Of a stretch of 64,000 bases of DNA, positions 52,742-64,000 are shown piece by piece (the first letter of the stretch is position 1; each line of letters begins with the position of its first letter). Both the position numbers and the translations under genes were made by a program. Origin of the DNA: Amanita rubescens (lineage: Eukaryota; Basidiomycota; Agaricomycetes; Agaricales; Amanitaceae); contig WION01000022.1 in assembly GCA_015039365.1 (NCBI GenBank), positions 186,001 through 250,000 on the forward strand. The letters run 5' to 3'. The notes beneath the pieces were generated by a model. That model did no database searches. It worked only from the letters and a program-made list of their open reading frames with translations, and was not told where the DNA came from.

Positions 52742-53919
52742 ATGTCTTTTGACTCTACCCACATCCCTTCTCCCTCTGATGACTTTCTCTACCACCAGCC
52801 TCCCGCCGATCACTGGGCGGCGTATGACCAGGCGCTGGCCTTGCAGGCGAGCATGTCAGTTCAATTTAATTCTTACCCTAGTGCCTACCATCAGCCGCGG
52901 CTGACCCCACCGCCTGCACCCGTCACTCCTGGTTCGCAGAACGGAGGTCCACGGTTGACTCTAGCAGGCTCCCTAGACCCATCCACGGGCATCTTCTACC
53001 GCACACCGGAGCACCCCCGTCTACGCACGGCGCAAGCCTGCGAAAAATGTCGCACGCGCAAAGCTAAAGTAGGTACACCCACGATCGTCGATCTGAATCA
53101 CCCCACTCAAACCCATGGCGACAGTGTAGCGGTGAACATCCTTCCTGCAAGCGCTGTCAAAATAGAGGCTTGGTGTGCGAGTACGCCAAGGAAGGTAGAG
53201 TCAGAGGACCGAACAAGTCAAAAAATAGCAAGGTCGCTGGTAATACTACTCCGGGGGATGAACTCCCGCGGCGGAACCAAGCTCCTGGCCGTAATGGCCG
53301 TGGGTCTGAACCAGCGGATTTGTCGCAAGCTATGATAGATGTTCTTCGAGAGCACGACCAACGTTTGGCTCTTAGTACGCCCTTGTCGAGGCGCGGATCT
53401 TTGTCAATGGGTGAACACCGCCCGAACCGACCACGTCCTCCGAACCTCAACCTAGATATATCCAATCATCATTATATACTAGACGGCCACGGCCACTATT
53501 CCCATCCCGATTTTCAGATCCCTGGCACAATACCCGTTTCATATCGCGCATATGAAGAAAATAGGAGTCCGAGTACTTCGTCCAGCGCGAGTATGCATCT
53601 CCAAAATACGTACCTAGGCTTACAACAGCAGCATACACCCATGTGTTCTGCGACAAAGTAGGTCGGATGTGCATATATGCGGTGTGCTTTGACTTACTTT
53701 CGTTCTAGTTCGCCACCTTCAATCGTGTATCACGACTTGGTGCCAACGTCTCCGTCTATGATGCAAGGGTATCATGGTGCAGACGTCAAATCTCCCGTAC
53801 CTGTTCACTCGCATGGGGGTATAGACGCCACGCTTGCTTGGGTTGGTATGGGTGTGCCAATACGTTACGGGAATGGAACGGATCCTGGGATTTACCCTCT
53901 AGACATGCAAACGGAGTGA
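52742..53919 (+). CDS. Zn2Cys6 binuclear-cluster transcription factor
   Basis: Nuclear DNA-binding regulator. The cluster spans the first intron: QACEKCRTRKAK before it and CSGEHPSCKRCQNRGLVCEY after it (acceptor ..GACAG), giving C-x2-C-x6-C-x6-C-x2-C-x6-C. A basic linker follows (GRVRGPNKSKNSK). The N-terminal 100 residues are Pro/Ser/Tyr-rich and the C-terminal part is low complexity, with no fungal-specific transcription factor (Fungal_trans) domain, so it is a short factor of roughly 340 residues. A second intron at about 53659-53708 joins CSAT to SPPSIVYHD in phase. Targets cannot be inferred. Confidence 0.85.
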
Positions 53920-54035
53920 TTTTACCTTTTTTCGAGTCGTGTTCTGCAGTTTGTTTTTCAGTTGTAGTTTGTGATTTTCTTGGATGCAGGGTAATATATC
54001 GATGCCAAGCTTTTATTCGGGCCGAGATCCGCATT

Positions 54036-55598
54036 ATGGCCACGAGTGCCATCTCCCGCTGCCCGCAAGAAATCCTTGAAAAGATATTCGTCGATTGTCT
54101 GCCCAACCAACCAGAACCAGACCGTGCACTGACTCCACTCAGACTAGCGCACGTCTGCTCGTGGTGGCGGACACTCGCTTTTCACCTTCCTGAACTTTGG
54201 AGGACACTTTATCTCTCACTCGTGACAAAGAAACCTTCGAGATACGACCTCTTCTTCACAGACGACGATTCCCGTCCTCGCGTCTCAGAAAACACTCGCC
54301 AACTCGCACAACTTTACGCAGACCATGCTTGTCACCACGCTCTCTCCCTACACTTTGAAGTTCACTCCTTCTGCCGCGGCCTTGGCTTCATCCTCACCGC
54401 CTACGCTCATCGTCTTAGATCACTCACATTCCACGTCATCCCTGCTTACACTCCAGTCGACATCCTCCACCCTTTCTTAAACCTCCCGGATTCTTCCGTA
54501 CCCATCCTACACTCCCTCCACCTCACTTGGACCTACTCCTCCGCTATTCGCTTCAACTCCATCACAACCTTTGCCTCCGCTCCCAACCTCCGCAAACTCC
54601 GTTTAAGCTTCACCCCAACAGACGCAGCAGATGCCCTCCTCGAACCCACTTTCGACTCTTACTATTTCATGATACCTTGGTACTCAACTCACACACCTAT
54701 GCATGGACAACATCTCCCTCGAAACATGGGACGATATCCTCCATTCTTGTCCAAAACTACAAGAGTGTCTCGTCACTTTTGGAATATTTTCACATACAGC
54801 GGTTTCTTCTCCATTTTTACTCGCCGCACCCTTCCCAATCTCAATCTCAATCTTCAACTCACTCTGCTGTCGGTGGTATTCAGGCAGGAAGCCCCAATGG
54901 GAGCGTCAGAACAAGATCCATACCGTATCTCAAAAAACTAGGAATTAATCTCGGCAGGTCCGGTGGTTTATTCTCATTTGATCACCTCGACATGCCACAA
55001 TTGGATACCCTCCAACTCTCTGCGAAACCTTGGACGAAAAACGAACGAGCGAGAAAATTCGTATGGGATGCCAACTCCTCTGCTCACGCGTTCGATTGGT
55101 TTAAAAACTTGACTACCCTCGTCGTTTCGTTGAGAGACATGTCGACGAATGTGGCTGGTCTTGTTGGCGTGTTGTACGTATGCGGAGTCGTTGAGGACGT
55201 TGGAAGTGTATTATATTGAGAATGGGTCGGATGTCGAGATGGTTTTGAAGGCGTTGACGAAAGTCGAGGCGGCGCCTCAGCACCCGCCGTTGCCCAAGTT
55301 GGAGTGTGTCAAGTTGCAGATGGCGAATACGTATGATTTGAGGCCGGCGAGTGGTAAGACGTTTGCGTTGGTCCTTGGGGATTTTTTGACTTGTCGGTGG
55401 TCTGGAGGTGGTGCCCCTCTCGCGAGGTTGGAGTGGTGTGAGATTGGGATGGCGTTTTTTAGAAGGAGAGGTGCCAAATCGTTCTTTGTGGATGTGGAAC
55501 GGGTTGTGAAGCCGTTTAGAGCGCAAGGGATGCGGTTGAACGTGTACGAGTCGCGGTGTGCTTGGACTTGTGATCAAATGACGAGGGATTGGTGGTAG
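54036..55598 (+). pseudogene. F-box/LRR protein gene with three frame shifts
   Basis: The start MATSAISRCPQEILEKIFVDCLP is a clear F-box, followed by RLAHVCSWWRTLAFHLPELWRTLYL and LRR-like segments. The coding frame then changes without possible introns: near 54685, where one extra A separates ..PWYS from LTHLCMDNISLETWDDIL; between 54800 and 54920, before YLKKLGINLG; and at 55170-55180 (GTACGTAT), before YAESLRTLEVYYIENG. All segments are convincing protein. Either the gene is dead or the assembly has small insertions here. If intact in reality, it would be a 510-residue SCF adaptor. Confidence 0.7.
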
Positions 55599-56230
55599 GT
55601 ACTACTATATATATTTTTCTAGAACAATAGTATGTAGCGTACGTAGTGTAGCTAAAGAGTATGAAATGCGATTATATGTAGGCTAGCATAATGTATGTGT
55701 CAGCGGAGGAAGAAAAAAAAGCAGGAGGGAACGAACGTACCACGTTATTACGCAGGCACCATGAACTCTCCCCATGTCCTCACAGCCGCAATGCCGGCGG
55801 CAAACATGGCGACTCCAGTGAGAATACTCAAATTTCCTGGTAATTTGTCAGGAGCGTATATCTCTGTCCGGAGAAAGCTGGTCGGTCATTTGTGAGTACA
55901 GGTCACTGAACTGCAAGCACAACGCGTACCTCGAAAACGACCACTCTTTCGAGTCATCGTGTAGACGCTTTTGAGTAGGGTGAGGGAGATAAACGGGTTG
56001 GACTGAAGGTTGGGCGCGGCGAGCCATGTCACCAAGTCAAAAAAAGTCTCCGCGATTGGGAATTGACGTTTGCTTGGCTGCGTCGTGCATGGCATCACGT
56101 GATGTGGCGCGTCTGAACACTTGGCAAAACCACCAAACTGTCCTGGCATTTGAAAGGTGGAGTGAAGCGAACACTTTTAAAAGGCTCCATACCATGGCTT
56201 CGACGACTCGCAGTTCCTCTATTTTTCACC
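55599..56230. other. Intergenic between F-box and fasciclin genes
   Basis: No supportable gene. Minus-strand frame 55886-56149 is weak. A T-rich region with TATATATATTTTT at 55604-55617 probably belongs to the F-box gene 3' end. Confidence 0.5.
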
Positions 56231-57644
56231 ATGATGACTTTTTGGATTGCACTCGCCTATCTCGTAGCGCTCCTTCCTGCCCTCGCCTTGGCTCAGAACG
56301 TGAACGCAACGTTTATTGCTGGGTTCGTTAATTCCCTATTTACTCTTGGATATGGCGATTTTGCGGGAGCTTTACTCCGTATCAATTCGACGGGCGAAGG
56401 ACGGGCGATCTTGTCTGAACTTTCCAGCGGTGGTAACTTTACCGTGTTCGTGCCAAGCAATCAAGCATGTGAGGCCTTTCTCTCTCCATCTTCTTTTACA
56501 ACGAACCCTGACCGTCCGTGGACTAGTCTCTAACTTCAACTCTACGAATGCAACAGAGGCAAGCGATATAGATACCGTGGCGAGCCTCATCGCGTATCAT
56601 ATCATGCCTGGTAACTTTTTCGAGCCCAACGATACTTCTCCAACGGGTGGCAACGCCACGACGAATGCGACCCTCATCAGCGCTATTTTCCCCAACGTGA
56701 CGATTGGGAGGACGTTGTTGGACAATAGCTCGTTTGTTCAGCTTGAAGGTAACAAGTCGCAGGTCCTCGCGTGGACGATATTCCCCAGCAATACGACTAA
56801 CGTCACGGAGCAAACGATTTTGAACCAGCCCCCCACGTTGCCAAATGTGACCGTGTTCAACACGACGACGTTTGAGAGCAACAGTCTTGGTTGCAGTTCG
56901 TCACCGCCGTGTTTACGCCTCCTCAAAACATTTCTACCGTTCTGGCTCAGGACTAATCTAACGGGGTGGGAGGTCGTGCTCAACTCGACCTTGTTTACCA
57001 ACTCGAGCGGCGTCGATACGACGGTGTTGCTAGAGCTCGAGACTCGTACTGGTTTTACCGCTTTCGTTCCGAACAATGAGGCGCTGTCGCAGTTTAATCT
57101 CGGTAATTTACAAGGGAATGAGACTGAGCTGATTAATATTGTCAAGAACCACGTAAGTGACGGCGTTGGCGTCAAGTATCTCCTCACATGCTGATGATGA
57201 CCATCTTTCTTAGATCATCAACGACACAACGGTCTACTCTCCCCTCCTGTTCAACACCTCCCTCAACTGGACTTCCGCAGCGGGTGAACCGTACACGTTC
57301 GTTTCAAACTCTAGCGGCAACTTTGTTACCGTTGGTATTCCCGGCTCGGGGGAGAACCAGACGGCTACGGCTACGATCATCCAGTCTGACGTTCTCTTGT
57401 CGAATGGCGTCTTGCACATCATTGATTCTCCCCTCAACGCTACTGTGAGCAACGAGACTGCTGCGACTTCTGCGTACGTCCCCCCAAGTTATCTTTGCGG
57501 ATAGTAAACTGATAACGGTTGTAAAAAAAAAACAGCTTCTTGTCGGCTAGTTCGGCCGCGACGATTAGCACGTCTGCCACTGGTCCCATTGGATCGGTCT
57601 TTACCTCGTTTAGCTTCGTGACTAGCTCCAGTTCTAGCTCCTAG
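56231..57644 (+). CDS. Fasciclin (FAS1) domain secreted protein, with local frame breaks
   Basis: FAS1 domains mediate adhesion at the cell surface. MMTFWIALAYLVALLPALALA is the signal peptide. Two FAS1 repeats follow: NFTVFVPSNQA (joined to FSNFNSTN after a 58-base intron), VASLIAYHIMPGNF; then GFTAFVPNNEAL, INIVKNH, VLLSNGVLHIIDSPLNATV. Many Asn-X-Thr/Ser sites. Between about 56880 and 56965 the better protein (WLQFVTAVFTPPQNISTVLAQ) is in another frame, needing two compensating shifts. The Ser/Thr-rich tail also continues in another frame past the TAG at 57644 to about 57710. A GPI-anchor signal was not found. Probably a real gene with small indels. Confidence 0.75.
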
Positions 57645-60253
57645 CTCGAGCTCCGAGTCTTCTTCATCTTCCACCTCTACCTCTTCCGCTTCTGCCACTT
57701 CCTCGACGTGAGTGAGGTGAGGAGATACATGGGACCTTAAACGGAGAACTGGATGGGGACGAGCCTGAGGGTCGGACAGACAGACTGATTATTATTATTT
57801 CGCTTTAATTCTATCGTAGTACTTTTTTTTTTAAGTCCGATCCGTTTACAATAAAGTATAGTATCTATCGATGAAAAAGAGAAAGAAAAAAGTCATCAGG
57901 GACTAGTAGAACTTTCGTTCCGCGTTGACCGCGTTTTGACTCGCGCTATGATCGTGGGGGAGAGAGAGCCGGACGGTCGCGATCAGGGCCACTCGTTTAG
58001 GCTTGCGTGTGACTCGACGTGACACGAAGGCTCCAATCCTGTCCCGAAAAAACGAACTGCCTGTGGAAATCTGGGGTTCAAACTGTCCATCACAATCGCG
58101 TGTTACTTAGTAGCTATGCTTCTTGAGGGGACCTGACTAGGTCTGACACTTTCCCAAGAAAACGCTAGCGCTCGCAACTATGTGAAGTAAACTTTGCGAA
58201 AGAAAATATATTTATATATAAAACCCCGTACTACGACCGGATTAACTCCGACTTTGACTGACCTGGGGATGCGCGGTGACTACTGTTACAGTACAACAAA
58301 GTATCCCATGACGTTTGCCCTGGCTTGAACTCAAAAACAGTGGGGACGGGAATTTGACAGTTTCCCATTTTCGTTCTAGTTTCTTATCTGTTTTCGAGGG
58401 ATTTTTGCCCTTTGTCGTTTGTGGCGCGTGATCGTGACGCGCGCCCAAGTTCCCGTTGTCTCTAAGAGTCTACAGGCCACTCTCTCGCTGTCGCATCACC
58501 GGAAGAAAGCAGTGAAAAAAAAAATTACTTCCCCCCTCCCCGGGCCCATTCATTCCTTGAACAACGGCGTTTGTCGTGTGGTAATGCTTAGGCACCCGAC
58601 CTTGAACGTTTCTACCTTGTTTGACAGGACAGACCGCCGGGCTGAACTGCCAGATTGTGTCCTCTCGCTCGATACGGTAAGTTAAAGCATCTGCTTTGCC
58701 GTACGACAACAACAACACTTGGAGTTGATGAGAGAATTCGATCAGATTGTCGTCCCTTTTTTGCTTAGGCTGGCCACAGCGTGAGATCGCGTGGGATGAA
58801 CGTAACGCGTGTTGGCACAGATCTCCAATATGCGATATGATGTTATATTGTAAGTGTGGACACTCGTGTCGCGTCAATTCCCCACTGGTAATGATCTTCA
58901 GCGGTCGGGTATGACGGTCGAGTGTTGAAACGTTGACGGTCGATTCATCAATTTCTTCCTTTCGTTTGCGACCAGTTCGCTTTATCACGGTAAGATGAAT
59001 TCTCAAGTTACCGATATACCGTTACATGGAGTTCTGATTAGATGTTCAGGACAAGTAAAGAAAGCTCAAGCGGCTGCGGTGCGAATCAACCTCAGACGTC
59101 GCGTGCTTCTTTCGAGTCCTGAAGGTTTGGACATTATCACACCCTTGTTCGACGGCTTATTAATTCTCCATCCGAGTGGGCCCTGGCGCGTGTGCGTCGA
59201 TGATTCTCGTTTGTAGTGCGTGAACCACACATTGCCGTTATTGGAAGGTGCTTCATCGCGTGGCAAGCAGGGGTCATACGGGCGCATCGGGCGTTGCCAG
59301 ATACGTTCACGTATCTCTCGCTCGGCGGTCTTTGAAAGCTTATCATCGACCCTTTAGGTCACCTGCAAACACCGTTTCGAGGCGTTTCACATCAGCCAGT
59401 TTAACCATAACCATTGTTCTACGTCATCTCCCGTGATGAAACGAACCTCTTACACCTTCGCGGCTGCACAAGTGCAGTAGAAACAATTGAACCGTCCTAT
59501 TTCAGTGCTTGACAGAATGATTGCCTTTTAAACACGTGCCAACACCCCCTGTTCTGGACGTTATCGGACCTCGTGTCAATCTTTGACACCGTGACAGATC
59601 CTTCAACCTTGGCAGTTGGCTGTTTTCCCATGCGAAAAACACGGGTAGACGCTTTCAGGCGTATCATCTTCTATCGTGTTCTGCGCATGAATTTGCGGAG
59701 CTATTAGAATTTGATCTGTAACGGCGTGCTGCACGCAAATAGGTTTCCGAATAACACCGTAGCCTTCAAGGATTCCTTTACGCCACCGTGTGTTTTTGAC
59801 AAGACGGTACCACATGATTGGTACCGCTTATGGCATTTCGATGTGCCTGTCAAACCTAACACGACGCCGCTTATAGATCTGACATTGTGAGAAGAGGGAG
59901 AGACCTTCCAGAGTTGGATTAGTGTGCTCTAGAACAAAAGTAGACTGTGATTATCAGTTCAACCTGCATTCCATGATTGCGACGATCATTGCTATGTAGT
60001 GATACCTTCGGCGGACATGGACATACCGGACCGACTGAGAATGAGAATTGTCAGTCGTACTAAAAGCGTGCTCATAGCAACCGCCGGAAGTGACTTTGGG
60101 TCCTTGTGAACATCTCAATCTCGCGTCTTACACTGGAGATGCCAAGGAAGTGGCAAAAAAAAGCCCTCTTACGAGATCCTTACGAAGTGCGCGTCCGGCA
60201 TATTATTTACCCTCGAATTCAAGCTTAACCTTGCACAACTACAGAGATACGCT
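57645..60253. other. 2.6 kb gene-poor region
   Basis: Contains a poly-T run near 57826, AT-rich TATATTTATATATAAAA at 58207-58222 and several short frames (58470-59006 minus, 58995-59216 plus, 59603-59815 minus), none with recognisable domains. The last two have slightly retroelement-like words (GPWRVCVDDSRL; WYRLVKNTRWRKG) but are far too short to call. Confidence 0.5.
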
Positions 60254-61422
60254 TTAAAATTTCGACTTGATGGCGTCCTTCACAGAATCAGGCTCAAGGA
60301 CAGACTCCGGATACGGCACAAATGGTAATCGGAGCGGCTCCCAGCCGCCGTCAACAACGAGTATTTGCCCCGTGATGTACGACGCGGCGCCGCTGAGTAG
60401 GAAAATGGTCGCGTTGTTGATGTCCTCGAAATCGGCGTATCGACCGCCAGGCATCGTCTTCACGGCATCTTTCGGCGTCGTGTTTGCCCAGAGCCTCTCC
60501 ATACCTTCTGTGTTACCTGTCGCACCTGGGGCAATTACGTTGGACCGTACGCCGTGTGGCGCTTCTTCTACTGCAAGAACAGCTGATAAAGCATCTACGG
60601 CAGCTTTTGCTGCGGATACGTGTGCCTGGTAAATCGAAGCTTCAAGTCGGACAACGAGTTTAAATATTGGTTAACAAGATTCCAACATTGCGTAAACATA
60701 CCTCGATAGTGTAGCGTAGTACTGACAAGGATATAGGAACCTTTCGAGGCACGGACGTGTAACAAAGTCGCTTTCACGGTATTGAAAGTCCCGAGCTATC
60801 AAACATTCCAAATCGGGCCGAAACGGCGGGACCATGGTACTCACGGTATCAATCTCAATGACCGTCTTGAATGCATTCGGCGACATCCCAGATATGGGAG
60901 CCAAGAAATTCCCCGCAGCACCTGATCATAAGAGCGTCATGATTCAGTCACCACCGACGTATGCGTAATAAAAAAAACACGTCACCGCAGATAACGAAGT
61001 CAATTCTGCCGAATATTTCGATCGTCTTGGTCACGGCATCTTGCAGGCTTTGCGGGTTTCTTACATCAGCCTGTGCAGCCACGCATCGTCGGCCAGTGGC
61101 GCGAGAGAGCTCCTTTGCTGCTTGTTCGAGCCGTTCCCGTCTTATTTACGCATGGTTGGTATTTCAACATCTACTAGAGGTACAACGTTACTCACTTCCT
61201 TCCAACAATCACGGCGTCGGCGCCATGGCGCATCTGGAACCGTGGTCAGCCAAACGGTGGTGAACCCCAACATGTTTCCAACGACAGTACCACAGCCTCT
61301 GTCATGCCTTTACAAATACCTGATCCGCCTCCGGTGCAAAATAAGACCTTCCCCTTGAAAATTTCATCCTTGAAGATAGATTTGGAGTTAACAATAGGAA
61401 AGACAAAGGGAGTGGAGGCCAT
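60254..61422 (-). CDS. Peroxisomal 2,4-dienoyl-CoA reductase (SDR family)
   Basis: Short-chain dehydrogenase that reduces 2,4-dienoyl-CoA with NADPH so that unsaturated fatty acids can enter beta-oxidation. Start [17 protein letters not shown] at 61422. Landmarks: [17 protein letters not shown] (cofactor fold), [57 protein letters not shown] and [18 protein letters not shown], where the classical SDR Tyr is absent but the Lys kept, as in this subfamily. The end, ...[15 protein letters not shown], closes with SKF, a PTS1-like signal. Five or so introns, frame intact. Confidence 0.9.
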
Positions 61423-61939
61423 CGTCCGTGGATATGGAGCGGCCAGCTGCATCATGATACGCGCCAAATCGCCTTTTATAGTAATGCTAAACACCGGGCC
61501 TCGGTTCACGCTTAGCCGAGCGAATCCGGACGTTCCGCTTAGTATCTTATCGTACTTATATAATTATTGGGTCCGATACGAGATGATCTTCCAGCGGAGA
61601 GAGCGGTGGCGTTCGTGAGCATGTGCGGTTTCCCGGGATAAATTTGCGCAGGATGATAAATCGTGAAATATTGATCATCGATCATCCGTGTCTTAGAACC
61701 CGCTCTAATTGAAATGAATTCCCAAACCCCGGCGTCATGAGTTTGAACCGACTTCGCACAGTCGCAGGGAAGAACCACGCTGAGGGAATCCTGGCGATAG
61801 ATTATACAGACAAAAAACACGACATTGTATAATACCCTAAGAAAACAGTGCAGGATTAGTGATTATACGTACATGATAATACTTACTCGAACGCCCCCGA
61901 GGACGTTCGTACCCTAATCTACGTGTCTGGCAACCTGGT
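61423..61939. other. Intergenic, promoter side of the reductase gene
   Basis: On the minus strand CCCAATAATTATATAAG (plus 61554-61570) combines a CCAAT motif and a TATA-like box about 140 bases before the reductase ATG. Nothing else seen. Confidence 0.5.
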
Positions 61940-63432
61940 TCAATATCCCTGGGGAGCACCCGCCCCTGAACTCGCAGGGTGTGGCGAGTGGGAATAACTT
62001 GCCAGGGCGTGTCCGCGAGAAATGCTGGCGATGCGCTGTTGATACATCACCGCCTCGTTCGGATATGGACTTCCAGGTGCCACGGCGGAAGGCGGAGTGA
62101 AATTTTGTGCATCATACTCTCTCCCTGACGGGCTCGCCTGACCATGGCCAGCGGGCGAGTCGTATCTAACGGGAGAATCGGGGTGAGATGATGACGTTGT
62201 ACCAGCCTGGTAACCTTGAAGATGAGCCTGGGCCGGATAGAACGGCGAAGTGAGAGTTGGAAACGAAAAATTTCCAGGTGTCGTCGAGTTGCTCGGAGGG
62301 GCGGTGGGACCTGAAGCTGAAGCTGAAGTTACACCTCCTGTCCAACCAGTCGGAGCGGTTGAAGCGAATCTCTGTGTTGAGGTGGGTGCTGGACGCTCGG
62401 GCGTAGTTATCCACCCAGAACGACCTGAAGCAACCCTTGGCTCCCACCTTTCTTGCGTTTCACCAGGGTCTGCGGGGTAAATCTGTGTTTGCTGGGACTG
62501 AGCCGAGGAAACGTAGCCGTACATATCTGCATGGAGGCGGTGTGATGTAGCGGAATGGTCGCTTGTTAGCCGTTCGCCTTGCTGGCTAATAAAAGGCATG
62601 CGAGGGTCATGAGAACTCTCATGTCGGTAGGGTGAATCGGGCGTCACGTAAGGGTAAGGGTTTGACCTCGCCTGTGCCGCTGGCCCGATGTAATCATGCT
62701 GTATGCGAGACGAATGAACGACGTTTGCACCGCCTTCGTACTGTCGGTCGTCACCCTCAGGATGAGCATCGTAGTCACAAACTGCATTCCCATAGTCCTC
62801 CCCTGCTTCAGGGGTGCTGCCTTGGTCTACTGGTCCTGCCATGTCGAGCCTGCGTTTCGACTTTTTTCGCGAATTATTCGGTCGTCGTCTGTAGACATAA
62901 TCAGGATATTTGCTGTTGAAAGTCTCCTTCAACTGCTTTGCGCGGTCGAGATAGTATTGCTTTTGTCCCTGTCAATCCGTCAATGACTATGCTATGGCGA
63001 TGAAGAAACTTTAAAAACTTACTGGAAGCATGACTGCCCACTCCTTGCTGAGAATCTTGCTAATTTCACCTGTGCGCATTGCTTGATTTTCAGCGGAAAC
63101 TTGAGGCCTACGTTTACGCGCAAAAATCATGAAAGCATTCATAGGCCGCTTCGGTGTGCCATCTGCATTCAGCGTTTGGCTGGTTAGCGCATCGGAATCG
63201 TCTAAGAATGCAATGCCATTAGGTGACACAGTCTATTGCGAGTGTAACACAGCGTACCGTCATATTCAGCCTCGTTTCTCGATGAGTCCGCATATGGAGC
63301 AATGCTTCCTTCGTCGGAACCCGATTGAGAGCCTGGCTCGTCGTGTCGCTCGGAGTGAAGGGCGCGGTGATCGCCGTTTTCGGTCGTGGAAGGATATGAG
63401 TCCATGAAACTGTTCATGGTGTCGCCAGACAT
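61940..63432 (-). CDS. HMG-box transcription factor (MATA-HMG type)
   Basis: DNA-binding protein with a single HMG box: PKRPMNAFMIFARKRRPQVS, GEISKILSKEWAVMLP (63229-63037), joined after an intron to QKQYYLDRAKQLKETFNSKY and YVYRRRPNNSRKKSKRR (up to about 62840). The YRRRP..RKK end is typical of fungal mating-type-like HMG proteins such as Prf1/Mat2/Pcc1 relatives, which control sexual development; assignment to one of them is not possible here. The long last exon is Pro/Ser/Gly/Tyr-rich with no further domain. The start is the ATG at 63432 (MSGDTMNSF); an in-frame ATG at 63531 is an alternative. Confidence 0.85.
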
Positions 63433-64000
63433 GAACCGGAAGGTAAAATACGAGTCCAAGGAAGATGAGGGTCTGATAGAAAAGGAAATAGGAATGAGGC
63501 TGGAATCGCACAGTTGCGGGGTGATCGGCACGGCGCAGGTCTCAGATAGATCGGTGAAGGTTGACGGCGGAACGAAACGCGGATAGAGCCAGAAGCCGGT
63601 CCAGGTGTGTTCGCTACAAGCAGGAACTGTCCGCTTTGTAAATCATCTAGAAATGAGCTTGACGTACAGACCCCAGAAGAGACAATTGCTTGACCCTGGA
63701 GAACTGGCACGGAATACCCATGACACCGCTTACGATCAACCCTTGTAACCCAGCGCTCACAGGCACCATGTCACCAACAATCGACTCCAGGGTCTTGCCA
63801 TTTCTGACTGCTCGCCGGAGCTTGTAAGCCCGTTAACTCGGTCTTGTCCGAACAGGACAGAAAAATGCACGCATCACCGCCTCCGCTAGGCGCTCTGCGT
63901 TCCACTTACACTCAAAAGGTAAGACTTCATTCCCAAGCACTTTGCAGATCTTGAAACCACCGTGTGCGCTAAACATTTCTTCGGAAGCATAATAACAAGG
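63433..64000. other. Right edge, no gene called
   Basis: Upstream region of the HMG gene. A minus frame at 63710-63414 overlaps its 5' end and may include an upstream exon. Nothing recognisable beyond 63720. Confidence 0.5.

Noticed and set aside
58995..59216. Frame ending GPWRVCVDDSRL, faintly like a gypsy reverse transcriptase block.
   Set aside because: Too short; the expected following blocks (for example YxDD) are missing and no LTR is seen.
59603..59815. Minus-strand frame containing WYRLVKNTRWRKG.
   Set aside because: No family could be assigned and no neighbouring motif supports a retroelement or gene.
1..64000. CRISPR arrays, operons, ribosome-binding sites, tRNA or rRNA genes.
   Set aside because: The window is eukaryotic; no regularly spaced repeat-spacer arrays, no tRNA A/B-box pairs and no rRNA-like stretches were seen.

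Overview
The window looks like nuclear DNA of a mushroom-forming basidiomycete (Agaricomycetes). Genes are split by many introns of about 45-60 bases with GT..AG ends. Two genes encode FunK1-type kinases, a family expanded in Agaricomycetes. F-box/LRR proteins, small secreted proteins, a Zn2Cys6 regulator and an MAT-type HMG-box protein complete the picture. No prokaryotic features are present. All calls come from reading the sequence; no database search was run.

Layout. Positions 1-5650 hold the 3' part of a GH31 alpha-glucosidase gene and a complete FunK1 kinase. Positions 35887-44098 hold a second copy of the same gene pair in the same order and orientation, here with the full GH31 gene. 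The two copies are a direct segmental duplication about 38 kb apart. Between them lie an F-box-like gene (minus strand), a secreted kinase-like protein with 14-residue repeats, an 8.1 kb Ty1/copia retrotransposon with same-length, apparently identical 407 bp LTRs, and a secreted protein built from tandemly duplicated exons (minus). Next come an S28 serine peptidase (minus), a small secreted protein candidate, decayed repeats, a conserved hypothetical with a frame break, a type-B carboxylesterase, a helical-bundle/membrane-anchor protein resembling MLKL-type N-terminal domains, and a SNF2 ATPase remnant. Downstream of the second FunK1 are an inverted FunK1 remnant and a P-loop GTPase.

Positions 47.5-64 kb look more like ordinary chromosome: a secreted Thr/Asn-rich glycoprotein, NAP1 histone chaperone (minus), a small unknown protein (minus) that shares a 63 bp divergent promoter with a Zn2Cys6 regulator, an F-box/LRR gene and a fasciclin-domain gene that both show frame breaks, a 2.6 kb gene-poor stretch, a peroxisomal 2,4-dienoyl-CoA reductase (minus) and an HMG-box transcription factor (minus).

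The most unusual signals are: a sharply diverged cassette inside otherwise near-identical FunK1 paralogs; two unrelated secreted proteins that share the same leader-exon design, with a Kex2 Lys-Arg exactly at a phase-0 exon 2 start; an exon+intron tandem array; a tail-anchored extra ORF in front of the copia gag-pol, joined as TAA-C-ATG; and a short MLKL-NTD-like protein with a glycine-rich C-terminal membrane segment.
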